Part shown: one piece after another, positions 8,803 to 16,541 of the stretch
Position numbering within the stretch: the stretch's first letter is position 1
Layout of the letters: each line of letters begins with the position of its first letter
NCBI RefSeq assembly: GCF_013391085.1
Contig: NZ_CP058334.1
Coordinates: 372,001 to 436,000, forward strand
Source: Natronomonas halophila
GTDB lineage: Archaea; Halobacteriota; Halobacteria; Halobacteriales; Haloarculaceae
Reading direction: 5' to 3'
Length of the DNA: 64,000 bases
Notes under the pieces: generated by a model
Seen by the model: only the letters and a program-made list of their open reading frames with translations
Database searches by the model: none
Told to the model about the DNA's origin: nothing
Translations under genes and position numbers: made by a program

Positions 8803-9437
8803 GCCTCCCCGACGGCGTTCAGCGGCGACCCTTCGACGGCGAGGACGTCCTCGCGACGGAGGGCCAACCGGTCTACGGCGAACCGGCAGCGGACGGCTGG
8901 CGGAAGTGGGACGCCCGCCGCTCGAAACTCGGCGCGATGCTCAAAACCGGGATGGATACCGGCCTTGCGGGCGGCGAGACAGTGCTGTATCTCGGCGCCG
9001 CCGCTGGGACGACGGTCAGCCACGTCGCGGATTTCGCGGGGGCGACCTACGCCGTGGAGTTCGCCGCGCGACCGGCGCGTGACCTGCTCGATGCCGCCGA
9101 ACCGCGCGGGAACCTCTTTCCCCTCCTGAAGGACGCCCGCAAGCCCGAGACCTACGCCCACGTCGTCGAACCCGTCGACGTCCTGATTCAGGACGTCGCG
9201 ACGCGTGGGCAGGCGAAAGTCGCGCTTGCCAACCGGCAGTTCCTCGGCGACGAGGGACGCCTCCTCTTGGCCGTGAAGGCCCGCAGCGAGGACGTGGCCA
9301 GAGACCCGGACGAGGTGTTCGACGAAGTTCTAGAGACGCTTCGGGACGGCTATGAGGTTCTGGAGACGCGAAGCCTGAAGCCGTTCCACGAGGACCACCT
9401 CGGCGTGGTTGCGACGCCGCGTACCGACGGTCAGTAA
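8799..9437 (+). CDS. flpA: Fibrillarin-like rRNA/tRNA 2'-O-methyltransferase
   Basis: 212 residues, typical archaeal fibrillarin length. The Rossmann methyltransferase core has the SAM-binding motif I VLYLGAAAGTTVSHV at about residues 62-76, followed by VYAVEFAARPARDL, a Lys-Asp-Ala-Arg KDAR segment, and VDVLIQDVA with the catalytic Asp region. It methylates the ribose of target nucleotides chosen by box C/D guide RNAs, within the complex with Nop5 and L7Ae. It starts inside the nop5 stop and ends overlapping by seven bases the convergent RNA ligase gene. Confidence 0.96.
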   Translation: MSLPDGVQRRPFDGEDVLATEGQPVYGEPAADGWRKWDARRSKLGAMLKTGMDTGLAGGETVLYLGAAAGTTVSHVADFAGATYAVEFAARPARDLLDAAEPRGNLFPLLKDARKPETYAHVVEPVDVLIQDVATRGQAKVALANRQFLGDEGRLLLAVKARSEDVARDPDEVFDEVLETLRDGYEVLETRSLKPFHEDHLGVVATPRTDGQ

Positions 9438-10534
9438 TCGACGGGTTGGCCGTCGAGATACGCTTTCGTCTTGTCTTCGGTCGACCGCATTCGCTTTCGG
9501 AAGGTGACGACACGTTCACCGGCAGACGTTTCGTCGGCCAGCAGGTCGATGGTGAGCCCTTGGTCCCGGAGGTGTGAGAGTAGTTCCGTGACGATTCGCG
9601 GCGGCGCGCGGACCGTATGCTTCTGGCCGACCGCTTGTCCGTCGTCGACGTTCTCGATGGTCTCGACGAGCGGATCGAGAATCGCCTCGCCGACGGCGTG
9701 GGCACGCTCGGTGGTATCGGCGTCGTGTTCGACCGCGCGGAAGGCCTCCCGGAGCAGACGCTGGAAGACGAACGAGCGACCGTATTCGAACGGGAGCGAA
9801 AAGGCGTGTGTGAGGTCGGATTCCGTCGACGCGCCGGTGGTGTATTTGAGTTGCGTCCGGCCGTCGACCGATTTCATGACGATGCCCTCCCGTCCCTGGG
9901 CGTCGAGTTCGTCGACGATACTCGCGATGGCGTCGGTTTCGTCGGGGGCGAACGTGCCGAACGACCGCGTCTGTGGGAGGCCGTGTGCGTCGAGTAGCTC
10001 CCGCCGCCGGTCGACGGGAACCGGGTCACTAGTCCTTCGGTCACGGAGGTCGAAGGCTCGAAACGCTGCCGACTCGACGTCCGGGTAATCGTATGCAGTG
10101 TAGGGGTTTTCGGGCCCGATAACCTCCCCGCAGACGGCGAGGTTCGGTCGGGCCTCGAACAGCGAATCGAGGTCGAGACGACGTTTGACGAGATGGGTCG
10201 AGAAGGGGCAGGCGATGCCGCTCCGCGTGAACGCGACGACCTTACCACCGAGGTGAGCGACGCGGACGTTGTAGCCGTTCAGTTTTTCCTCGACGACGAA
10301 CGGGCCATCGAACTGCTCGGGGACGCCCGGGTCGAGCATGAGGGCGCGCGGAATCTTCGGGTAGCCACAGACGGGGTGTTCGTCGGCACCGAAAAGCACT
10401 GCACCGCGGTCCAGCGGGCCTCGATACTTCGGGAGGTACCGATATCGCGTGCCCCTGAAATACCGGGTTTCGAAGTGTTCGAGGACGGATTCGAGGGTGT
10501 CCGCTTGGAGCCCGAACCGCTGTCTATTGCCCAT
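9431..10534 (-). CDS. ATP-dependent RNA ligase, archaeal Rnl3 type
   Basis: 367 residues. The covalent nucleotidyltransferase motif I is EKLNGYNVR with the AMP-accepting Lys84. Later motifs are VCGEVIGPENPY (motif III region) and EGIVMK (motif IV). Length and motif spacing fit the archaeal Rnl3 family, whose characterised members circularise RNA, with box C/D RNAs among substrates of the Pyrococcus enzyme. The start MGNRQRFGL at 10534 is chosen because upstream codons run into the promoter. It diverges from the PIN-domain partner gene and converges with fibrillarin, so substrate-forming and ligating genes are side by side. Confidence 0.9.
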   Translation of the reverse strand: MGNRQRFGLQADTLESVLEHFETRYFRGTRYRYLPKYRGPLDRGAVLFGADEHPVCGYPKIPRALMLDPGVPEQFDGPFVVEEKLNGYNVRVAHLGGKVVAFTRSGIACPFSTHLVKRRLDLDSLFEARPNLAVCGEVIGPENPYTAYDYPDVESAAFRAFDLRDRRTSDPVPVDRRRELLDAHGLPQTRSFGTFAPDETDAIASIVDELDAQGREGIVMKSVDGRTQLKYTTGASTESDLTHAFSLPFEYGRSFVFQRLLREAFRAVEHDADTTERAHAVGEAILDPLVETIENVDDGQAVGQKHTVRAPPRIVTELLSHLRDQGLTIDLLADETSAGERVVTFRKRMRSTEDKTKAYLDGQPVDY

Positions 10535-10562
10535 AAGTGTGGCATGAAGTAACGTACCACGG

Positions 10563-10568
10563 ATATAT
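10563..10568. promoter_or_regulatory. Symmetric TATA box between RNA ligase and PIN partner genes
   Basis: ATATAT reads the same on both strands. Its centre is 27-28 bases from the PIN gene ATG (10593) and 31-32 bases from the ligase ATG (10534). Only 58 bases separate the two starts and no other TATA element is evident, so one element may direct both leaderless or near-leaderless transcripts. Confidence 0.6.
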
Positions 10569-10592
10569 GAAGGCGGCGACGCAATCACCGAT

Positions 10593-11252
10593 ATGGACGG
10601 CTACCCGCTGAAACAACGGTTCGTCCTCGACACGTCGCTTTTCATCACCGAGGAGATTCGCGAGGACGACGAAGACCTCGAGGCGGCGGTCCTCCGGTTG
10701 CTCGAACTCATCGCGGAGGCCAAACTGAGCCTCGGGGTCTCCTGTTACATGCCGCCGTCGATTCGCGAGGAGTTAACCACGATGCTGGAAGACCGGGGCG
10801 TCGACGACGAGGTGTACTCGAAACTCAACACGTGGGTTATCGCGAAACACCCCGACCGGTACGGCGTCCAGATGCCCGCGGAAGTCGTCTACGAGTTCGT
10901 CGACGAGATGAGCACGCGCGTCGACCGGGGCTTGCGGGTGGCCGAGGAAGCCGTCCGGGAGGCCGGCACTATCGACGAGGAACCCCTCGACGAACACGAA
11001 TACAAGACCGACGTCGACGAAGTCGTCTCGGAGTTGCGCGATAAGTACCGGCGTGCGCTCCGGCAAGGGATTCTCGATTCCCGCGAGGACTTCGATTTAC
11101 TCGTGCTCGCGGCGGAACTGGACGCCGGCGTCGTAACCGAAGACCAGGGCATCATCGGCTGGGCGGAATCGTTCGGCCTGCGGTACCTTCGTGGGAGTGA
11201 CTTCCCGACGCTGCTGGAGGAGTACCTCCACGCTTCCGAGCGCATCGAGTAG
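10593..11252 (+). CDS. RNA ligase partner protein, PIN-domain
   Basis: 219 residues. The N-terminal RFVLDTSLF supplies the first PIN aspartate (Asp13). The C-terminal half has [22 protein letters not shown] with the remaining acidic residues of a PIN nuclease site. This matches the archaeal family annotated as RNA ligase partner protein, which travels with the Rnl3 ligase. A ribonuclease that makes ends for the ligase is a reasonable inference but is not shown here. The gene diverges from the ligase with a shared 58-base promoter region. Leaderless transcription is predicted from the TATA at 10563-10568. Confidence 0.9.
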   Translation: MDGYPLKQRFVLDTSLFITEEIREDDEDLEAAVLRLLELIAEAKLSLGVSCYMPPSIREELTTMLEDRGVDDEVYSKLNTWVIAKHPDRYGVQMPAEVVYEFVDEMSTRVDRGLRVAEEAVREAGTIDEEPLDEHEYKTDVDEVVSELRDKYRRALRQGILDSREDFDLLVLAAELDAGVVTEDQGIIGWAESFGLRYLRGSDFPTLLEEYLHASERIE

Positions 11253-11304
11253 TGGTCGGCGTCGCGGCCGTGGCTGTGTACTCCGACCGCAGTAGGTCAC
11301 ATGG

Positions 11305-11311
11305 TATTTAA
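11305..11311 (+). promoter_or_regulatory. TATA box for glutamate-cysteine ligase gene
   Basis: TATTTAA centred 28 bases before the ATG at 11336, the spacing of a leaderless haloarchaeal transcript. Confidence 0.6.
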
Positions 11312-11335
11312 TGGACGCCGGCCAAGAAACGGCCA

Positions 11336-12412
11336 ATGGAACTTGGGTCGCGTGATGCCTTCGACCGGATGGGCACGCTCGGTATCGAAGAGGAGTTCTT
11401 CGTCGTGGATGCGGACGGGCGACCCACCGCCGGCACCGACGAACTCGTCTACGAGGCCGACCCCCCCGAACTCCTGGAGGACCGCCTCGACCACGAACTG
11501 TTCAAATGCGTCATCGAGACGCAGACGCCAACCAACGAATCGCTCGCCGAGGCCCGCGATTCGCTGGGAGCGGTCCGGGAGGCGCTGGTCGACCACGCCG
11601 ACGAATACGGCTTCGGCATCGCCGCCGCCGGCCTCCATCCGGCCGCGAAGTGGCGCGAACTCGAACACGCCGAGAAGCCGCGCTACCGCGCGCAACTCGA
11701 CCGGATTCAGTATCCACAGCATCGAAACACGACCGCCGGACTCCACGTCCACGTCGGCGTCGACGATGCCGACAAGGCCGTCTGGATAGCCAACGAGATG
11801 CGATGGTATCTCCCCATTATGCTCGCGCTGTCGGCCAACTCGCCGTACTGGAACGGCTTCGATACGGGGCTGGCCTCCGCGCGGGCGAAAATTTTCGAAG
11901 GGCTGCCGAACACCGGCATGCCGACGACCTTCGAGGATTTCGACGCGTTTCAGGAGTTCGAACGGATGATGGTCGAGACCGGCTCTATCAACGACCGGGG
12001 CGAACTCTGGTACGACGTCCGGCCCCACTCCGAACACGGCACGGTCGAGATTCGGACCCCGGACGGACAGGCCGACCCCGACCGCGTGATGGCCTTCGTC
12101 GAATACACCGAGGCGCTCGTCGAGGACCTCGCCGCGCGCTACGAGGACGGCGAGTCGGGCTACGAGCACCGGCGCGAACCCCTCGACGAGAACAAGTGGC
12201 GCGCGATGCGGCACGGCCACGACGCGGAGTTGCTCGGCAAGGAGTGGGGCGAGTCGATACCGCTCGGCGAGTTGGTCGACCGGGAGTGTAGCCGCCTCGG
12301 AATCAGCGGTATCCGCGATATTTACGAGGCCGAAAGCGGCACACAGCGGCAGCGAAATCTCCGTGAAGTCGGCGGCCTCGACGCCGTCTGCGAGGCCCTG
12401 TTAGTCGACTGA
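11336..12412 (+). CDS. gshA: Glutamate-cysteine ligase (GCS2 family)
   Basis: 358 residues. The N-terminal [11 protein letters not shown] is the nucleotide/metal-binding signature of the GCS2 carboxylate-amine ligases. It continues with [22 protein letters not shown] and a C-terminal VEIRTPDGQ. The enzyme joins glutamate and cysteine with ATP to make gamma-glutamylcysteine, the main low-molecular-weight thiol of haloarchaea, which do not make glutathione. A biochemically verified homologue is known from Halobacterium. The gene stands alone with its own TATA box. The start at 11336 overlaps a run of possible starts but fits the promoter spacing. Confidence 0.92.
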   Translation: MELGSRDAFDRMGTLGIEEEFFVVDADGRPTAGTDELVYEADPPELLEDRLDHELFKCVIETQTPTNESLAEARDSLGAVREALVDHADEYGFGIAAAGLHPAAKWRELEHAEKPRYRAQLDRIQYPQHRNTTAGLHVHVGVDDADKAVWIANEMRWYLPIMLALSANSPYWNGFDTGLASARAKIFEGLPNTGMPTTFEDFDAFQEFERMMVETGSINDRGELWYDVRPHSEHGTVEIRTPDGQADPDRVMAFVEYTEALVEDLAARYEDGESGYEHRREPLDENKWRAMRHGHDAELLGKEWGESIPLGELVDRECSRLGISGIRDIYEAESGTQRQRNLREVGGLDAVCEALLVD

Positions 12413-12426
12413 AACCTGGCGTGGAG

Positions 12427-12434
12427 TTTATATA
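12427..12434 (+). promoter_or_regulatory. TATA box for winged-helix regulator gene
   Basis: TTTATATA, centred about 37 bases before the ATG at 12468, giving a predicted leader of about 11 bases. Confidence 0.6.
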
Positions 12435-12467
12435 CGGCTATTCCTTGTGTCCGACTGAATACGACGT

Positions 12468-13001
12468 ATGTCTACCGACGATACTACTGAAGACGGGGAC
12501 GGCGACCCCGTCGATACGGAGGAGGGGAGTGTACGGGACAAACTCGAACAGGAGGCCGAACGCGCTGCCGAGCAGTTCGACGAAGGCATCGTCGACCTGC
12601 TTTCGTGGGTGCTGGATACCGAAACCCGGGCGCGCATCTACGTCTATCTCCGACAGAACCCGGGGAGCACGAGCGAGGAAATCGCCGAGGGGACCGGGCT
12701 TTATCCCAGTACCGTCCGCGAGGCGCTGGCCGAACTGAACGACGAGGAGAAGGTCGAACGCCGCAAGCGGGAGTCCAGCGGCGCCGGCAACAACCCCTAC
12801 GAGTACACGGCGATGGCGCCCAGCGACCTCGTTACCACCGTCGTCGACGAGGTGCAGGAGGAACTCAACACCGTCTTCAATCTCGATTCGCATCTCGGCA
12901 TCGGCTCCAACGAGAACGTCGAACCCGTCGACATCACCGTCCGTTCGGACGACGAGGGCGCCGAGGACGAAGACGACGAACACACCGCGGACGACAACTG
13001 A
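12468..13001 (+). CDS. Winged helix-turn-helix transcriptional regulator
   Basis: 177 residues. An acidic N-terminal tail (about residues 1-30) leads to a helical segment and a winged HTH: ETRARIYVYLRQ, then STSEEIAEGTGLYPSTVREAL as helix-turn-recognition helix, then KVERRKRESS as the wing. The C-terminus is again acidic and probably disordered. There are no metal-site cysteines or effector domain motifs. The regulated genes are unknown. Neighbours are gshA upstream and coaD downstream, each with its own promoter-sized gap. Confidence 0.8.
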   Translation: MSTDDTTEDGDGDPVDTEEGSVRDKLEQEAERAAEQFDEGIVDLLSWVLDTETRARIYVYLRQNPGSTSEEIAEGTGLYPSTVREALAELNDEEKVERRKRESSGAGNNPYEYTAMAPSDLVTTVVDEVQEELNTVFNLDSHLGIGSNENVEPVDITVRSDDEGAEDEDDEHTADDN

Positions 13002-13110
13002 CGGCCCATCTTCTTTCGGGTCAGCCACAGCGACGCGTCCCGTCGCCGAACTCCCGGCAGCGTCGTGACCCATCGAAGCCACTAAATCAGGGCCGTTCCT
13101 TTCCGCCCTC

Positions 13111-13602
13111 ATGAGGGTCGTTCTGGGCGGTACGTTCGACCCGGTGCACGACGGGCATCGGGCGCTTTTCGACCGCGCCTTCGAACTCGGGGACGTGACG
13201 GTCGGCCTGACGAGCGACGAGCTCGCACCGAAAACGCGCAGCGAGGACCGCTACGTCCGCCCGTTCGACGAACGGAAAGCCGACCTCGAAGCCGAACTCG
13301 AATCGCTCGCCGAGGAGTACGACCGCGACTTCGAGGTTCGAAAACTGAAGGAACCGACCGGCATCGCCACCGAACCCGGCTTCGACGTGCTCATCGTCTC
13401 CCCCGAGACGAAGGAGGGCGGCCGGATGGTCAACGAGGAACGCGAAGAGAAGGGCCTCGACCCGCTCGATATCGAAGTCGTCGACCACATCACCGCCGAG
13501 GACGGCGACATCATCTCCTCGACGCGCATCGTCTCCGGCGAAATCGACGAACACGGTAACGTCACACCCGACCGCGATGGCCGCGACGCGACGCGCGACT
13601 GA
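13111..13602 (+). CDS. coaD: Pantetheine-phosphate adenylyltransferase, archaeal type
   Basis: 163 residues. The nucleotidyltransferase signature GGTFDPVHDGH (His13, His16) opens the protein, and ISSTRI near residue 137 is the second ATP-binding motif. The archaeal family (COG1019) transfers AMP from ATP to 4'-phosphopantetheine in coenzyme A synthesis. It is distinct in sequence from bacterial CoaD but has the same fold. The C-terminal 20 residues are charged and extend past the catalytic core. It is a single gene converging with the cyclin-like gene downstream. Confidence 0.93.
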   Translation: MRVVLGGTFDPVHDGHRALFDRAFELGDVTVGLTSDELAPKTRSEDRYVRPFDERKADLEAELESLAEEYDRDFEVRKLKEPTGIATEPGFDVLIVSPETKEGGRMVNEEREEKGLDPLDIEVVDHITAEDGDIISSTRIVSGEIDEHGNVTPDRDGRDATRD

Positions 13603-13633
13603 TTTTCGGCGATTCGTAGAAGGCGGCAGCCCG

Positions 13634-13942
13634 CTACCACTTCGGCGGTTCGAGTCCGGCTTCCTCCATCAGGTCCTTCCAGCGCTTCTGGACCGTCAGC
13701 CGGGAGACGCCGACTGCGTCGGCCACGTCCGATTGTGAGCGCCGGTCGCCCGCGATGAGCGCGCCGGCGTAGATGCTCGCCGCCACCGTCGCCTCCTTCG
13801 AGCGGTCCGCCTCCGGGACCGTCGACAGAAAGAGGTCCGCCGCGCGGGATTTGGCCTCGCCGCCCAGTTCCAGCCGCTCGGCGGCGTCGTCGATGGCGGC
13901 CAGCCATTCCTCGTTTTCGACGTGGTCCGTTGCGCGGTACAC
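13634..13942 (-). CDS. Small cyclin/TFIIB C-terminal-like HTH protein
   Basis: 102 residues if started at the GTG at 13942. The protein resembles one cyclin repeat of transcription factor B. It has an AAERLELGGEAKSRAADLFL helix pair and a C-terminal SQSDVADAVGVSRLTVQKRWKDL, very like the TFB recognition helix. The zinc ribbon and first cyclin repeat are absent, so it is not a full TFB. A TATA element (TTTATAAG on the minus strand, 13965-13972) lies 26-27 bases before this GTG and supports a leaderless start there. Longer starts would overlap the divergent MOSC gene. Confidence 0.75.
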   Translation of the reverse strand: MYRATDHVENEEWLAAIDDAAERLELGGEAKSRAADLFLSTVPEADRSKEATVAASIYAGALIAGDRRSQSDVADAVGVSRLTVQKRWKDLMEEAGLEPPKW

Positions 13943-13964
13943 ACGCGCCACTCGGGCGCGCACT

Positions 13965-13972
13965 CTTATAAA
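13965..13972 (-). promoter_or_regulatory. TATA box for the cyclin/TFIIB-like gene
   Basis: TTTATAAG on the minus strand, centred 26-27 bases before the GTG at 13942. The same A/T core could also be read on the plus strand toward the MOSC gene, but the distance there (about 60 bases) would require a leader. Confidence 0.6.
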
Positions 13973-14030
13973 TGGTCCGCGGCGCACGGTCGGCAGCGCA
14001 TGTATGTATTTCCCGACCCATGATTGGTGT

Positions 14031-14540
14031 ATGCGACTGGAGGACATTTTCATCGCCGAGGCAGCCGGTGAACCGATGCAGCGCCGCGACTCGGTCGAAG
14101 CCGTCGACGGCGGCCTCGCGGGGGACCGCTACTGCACCGGCCGGGGCTACTACACGCCGTTCGACGTCTGTGAGGTGACCTTCGTGCAGGCCGAAGCCAT
14201 CGACGCGATTCACGAGGAGACGACCATCGACATCAGCGACGGCGGCCACCGCCGAAACTTCGTCGTCCGCGGCGGCGACGTCCACGACCTGCTCGATACG
14301 CGCTTTACGCTCGGCGACGCCACCTTCGAGGGAACACGGCCACGGCCGCCCTGTCGCCACGTCGAGCAGGTGGCCGGCGAGGACGGCCTCATGCGGGCGC
14401 TCTCGGATGGCCGCGGCGGCATCTGTGCCCGCGTCGCCGACCCCGGAACGGTCAGCGTCGGCGACGAAGTCGGCGGTATCGAGGAGATGGGCAACTTCGA
14501 GGGACTGGTCGCCAACATCCGCGAGCGGGTCGGTCGGTAG
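14031..14540 (+). CDS. MOSC domain protein
   Basis: 169 residues forming one MOSC (molybdenum cofactor sulfurase C-terminal) domain: GGLAGDRYCTGRGYY near the N-terminus, HRRNFVVRGGDVHDL in the middle, and RPPCRHVEQ with the conserved Cys108. Members such as YiiM handle molybdenum-cofactor-linked reductions and bind sulfur at this cysteine. Substrate and partners are unknown. The gene is transcribed away from the cyclin-like gene and is followed 39 bases later by tRNA-Leu. An in-frame upstream extension is rejected because it runs through the opposing promoter and coding region. Confidence 0.85.
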   Translation: MRLEDIFIAEAAGEPMQRRDSVEAVDGGLAGDRYCTGRGYYTPFDVCEVTFVQAEAIDAIHEETTIDISDGGHRRNFVVRGGDVHDLLDTRFTLGDATFEGTRPRPPCRHVEQVAGEDGLMRALSDGRGGICARVADPGTVSVGDEVGGIEEMGNFEGLVANIRERVGR

Positions 14541-14579
14541 CGACAGGTATTTTTGGTGTAGGACGGTACGAACGTCTGC

Positions 14580-14664
14580 GCGCGGGTTGCCGAGCTAGGC
14601 CAAAGGCGTAGCGCTTAGGACGCTATCCCGTAGGGGTCCGCCGGTTCAAATCCGGTCCCGCGCA
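14580..14664 (+). tRNA. tRNA-Leu (anticodon UAG)
   Basis: The 85-base sequence folds as a cloverleaf. The acceptor GCGCGGG (14580-14586) pairs with CCCGCGC (14657-14663) and A73 follows. The anticodon stem UAGCG/CGCUA encloses the loop CUUAGGA, giving anticodon UAG. A long variable arm containing CCCGUAGGGG, and the T arm with GGTTCAAATCC, fit a class II leucine tRNA. No intron is present and CCA is not encoded. The terminal 25 bases (14641-14665) recur downstream (see repeat features). Confidence 0.96.
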
Positions 14665-14665
14665 T
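14641..14665 (+). repeat. tRNA-Leu 3'-end direct repeat, copy 1 (within tRNA)
   Basis: The last 24 bases of the tRNA plus one base, identical to 14743-14767. tRNA 3' ends are the usual attachment sites of archaeal and bacterial integrases. Confidence 0.85.
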
Positions 14666-14690
14666 GAGCGAACGTAGTGAGCGAAGAGCA

Positions 14691-14705
14691 GGACCGATTT
14701 GAACC
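14691..14705 (-). repeat. Inverted partial copy of the tRNA-Leu T arm
   Basis: GGACCGATTTGAACC is the reverse complement of the T-arm region with one base missing. It lies between the two direct copies. Confidence 0.7.
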
Positions 14706-14742
14706 CTGGAAGGCGCGCGCAACGAAGCGAGCACGTCTTCCT

Positions 14743-14767
14743 CCGGTTCAAATCCGGTCCCGCGCAT
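14743..14767 (+). repeat. tRNA-Leu 3'-end direct repeat, copy 2 (possible attachment scar)
   Basis: 25 bases identical to the tRNA-Leu 3' end at 14641-14665, offset by 102 bases. The 5' half of the tRNA is absent here, so this is not a second tRNA gene. Such duplicated 3' ends are left by site-specific integration, but no integrase gene is present in the window. Confidence 0.75.
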
Positions 14768-14871
14768 TTTCGTGACGAACAACACGCGAGTAGCACGGCG
14801 TTCGTTAAATGTGTTGTTTCGAACCCAAAACCATGGCACAGGGTTAACCCTGTCAAGCGATTGTATATTGT

Positions 14872-15705
14872 ATGGAACGAGATCTGGTCGCAAACGCGAT
14901 TGTCGACCAGATAGAGGACCGCGAGGCCCATCCACCGGAAAACCCTGACTGCCCGTTAAACGACGTCATCGATACTGACGCATTGGAGTCACTCACCGAC
15001 GTCCGGGAGTATCACCAGCGAGGGTCGGACCTCCTCGTGGAGTTCGTCTATGGCGACTACACAGTTACCGTCGACGGGACGGGAAAAGTCGTTATCAGGG
15101 AATACGCAGCGTCACCCGATGAGCTATTCGCCGAAGAGCAAGTGAACGCGGAAGAGCCTATTCGGACCGAAAATAACCGCCATGAGCGTGCGCTCAATGA
15201 GGCTTTAGAGATTATTTCGGCTCCCGAACTACCCTTTGAGGAGCAACTTGACGAGCTTCTGGAAGCCGCTCGCGGGACGCTGGGGACGGAGTTTGCGACG
15301 CTTTCGTACGTCGATGACGAGACCTACGTATTCGAAGCGGTTGCCTCTTCGTCCAATGGCGACATTGAGGCGGGCGAGACGATGGCCCTCACGGAGACTG
15401 CCTGTAAACGGGTTATCGAATCCGAACAATCGCTGGTCAGCCACGATATCGAGCGTGATGCCCCCGAGTTGGCGGCTTCCTGCTGGGGCGTCACCTCCTA
15501 TCTCGGCGTCCCGGTATTCGTTGATGACGTAGTGTACGGGACGTTCTGCTTCTACGATACGGAACCACGAGCAGAGGCGTTCAGCGGTTGGGAACTGACG
15601 TTCATCGAACTGCTCGGAAATTGGATTCGTGGCGAACTCGAACAGCGAAAGCAGAAACGGACCTTGCATGCCAGCGCCTCCGAGCGGCCGTATAGCACTA
15701 ATTGA
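14872..15705 (+). CDS. HalOD1-GAF sensor protein, apparently truncated
   Basis: 277 residues. Residues about 45-85 resemble the HalOD1 output domain (DVREYHQRGSDLLVEFVYG, then YTVTVDGTGKVVI). Residues about 115-260 form a GAF domain (FEEQLDELLEAARGTLG, LGVPVFVDDVVYGTFCF). The end, LHASASERPYSTN, looks like the first residues of a PAS domain that then stops, so a longer histidine kinase or regulator may have been cut. Codon use is visibly more A/T-rich than in the neighbours. It lies just beyond the duplicated tRNA 3' end, consistent with acquired DNA. It may still be expressed. Confidence 0.65.
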   Translation: MERDLVANAIVDQIEDREAHPPENPDCPLNDVIDTDALESLTDVREYHQRGSDLLVEFVYGDYTVTVDGTGKVVIREYAASPDELFAEEQVNAEEPIRTENNRHERALNEALEIISAPELPFEEQLDELLEAARGTLGTEFATLSYVDDETYVFEAVASSSNGDIEAGETMALTETACKRVIESEQSLVSHDIERDAPELAASCWGVTSYLGVPVFVDDVVYGTFCFYDTEPRAEAFSGWELTFIELLGNWIRGELEQRKQKRTLHASASERPYSTN

Positions 15706-15791
15706 GTATTACGAACCGATTCAGCACAGACTCTCTGAACCTGTTGCTTCTGCGTTTATTCTTCAGGAATCCGTAATCGACAGAGGCACGA

Positions 15792-16445
15792 TCAGCCCAC
15801 GAGCGTTTGCAGAACACGCGATTCCGCCTTCCGCAGGTGTTCGTCGACAGTCGAGGGCGCACATTCGAGTCGGTCGGCGATGTCCTCGTGGGTCGTCCGC
15901 CGGGGGATCTCGTAGTAGCCCAATTCGACGGCGGTTCGGAAGACTTCGAGTTGGCGGTCGGTAAGCATCGAAAGCGTATCGCGGCGGTCCGGCGAGTAGG
16001 TGCCGACCTCGTCGACGTTGATGGTCAGGTCGTCCGGCAGTTCGTCGAGGGCCTCCTGAAGCATCTCGTGGCTGCCGATGATGGTCATCTTGAGCGAGTT
16101 TCGGCCCGTGTACTCGATGGGCGTATCGAGCATCAGCGCGTACTTCTCGGCGAGATGCATCAGCGTCTTCGCCGGGTCGCCGGGCTGGAGGTGAAGATAG
16201 AGATGGAAGTCATCGCCGTCGGCATCCAGCAGGTCCAACGCGATGACGTCCGCGTGGTCCTTGAGGTCCGGAACGACCTGCTCGGCGTCACCCTGCAGTC
16301 GGTAGAGCAACACGCCGGTTCCGTCCCCGAGCGTGTCGATATGCATGATGGCCTGCCGAGAGACCGACGGGTCAGCCGCGATGACCTGGTCGACGGGATG
16401 GAAGCCGCCGTCCTCCGGTGTCAGTGTGAAATCGAAGTATCGCAT
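15792..16445 (-). CDS. Bat-type HTH-10 transcriptional regulator
   Basis: 217 residues. The C-terminus (about 160-217) is the HTH_10 domain of the bacterio-opsin activator family: LTDRQLEVFRTAVELGYYEIPRRTTHEDIADRL, then APSTVDEHLRKAESRVL as recognition helix, in separate blocks. The N-terminal 150 residues form the usual haloarchaeal effector region without catalytic motifs. The MRYFDF start at 16445 is preferred over an ATG twelve bases upstream because family members usually begin this way. It lies apart from the following operon. Regulated genes are unknown. Confidence 0.85.
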   Translation of the reverse strand: MRYFDFTLTPEDGGFHPVDQVIAADPSVSRQAIMHIDTLGDGTGVLLYRLQGDAEQVVPDLKDHADVIALDLLDADGDDFHLYLHLQPGDPAKTLMHLAEKYALMLDTPIEYTGRNSLKMTIIGSHEMLQEALDELPDDLTINVDEVGTYSPDRRDTLSMLTDRQLEVFRTAVELGYYEIPRRTTHEDIADRLECAPSTVDEHLRKAESRVLQTLVG

Positions 16446-16541
16446 GTCGGGGACCAATCAGGAGTCGTCTGTCATCATAATACACCTAGTTTACGGCTTT
16501 AGGCCTTTCGGCTGCCACGCGAATCGATACGTAATGTGTCG

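Noticed and set aside
14615-14935. Minus-strand frames with repeated MRGTGFEP residues
   Set aside because: This is the antisense translation of tRNA 3' ends, a well-known false protein. It comes from the tRNA-Leu and its repeat copies.
14580-15790. Complete integrated element next to tRNA-Leu
   Set aside because: No integrase, no replication gene, and only 102 bases between direct repeats. At most a scar is supported.
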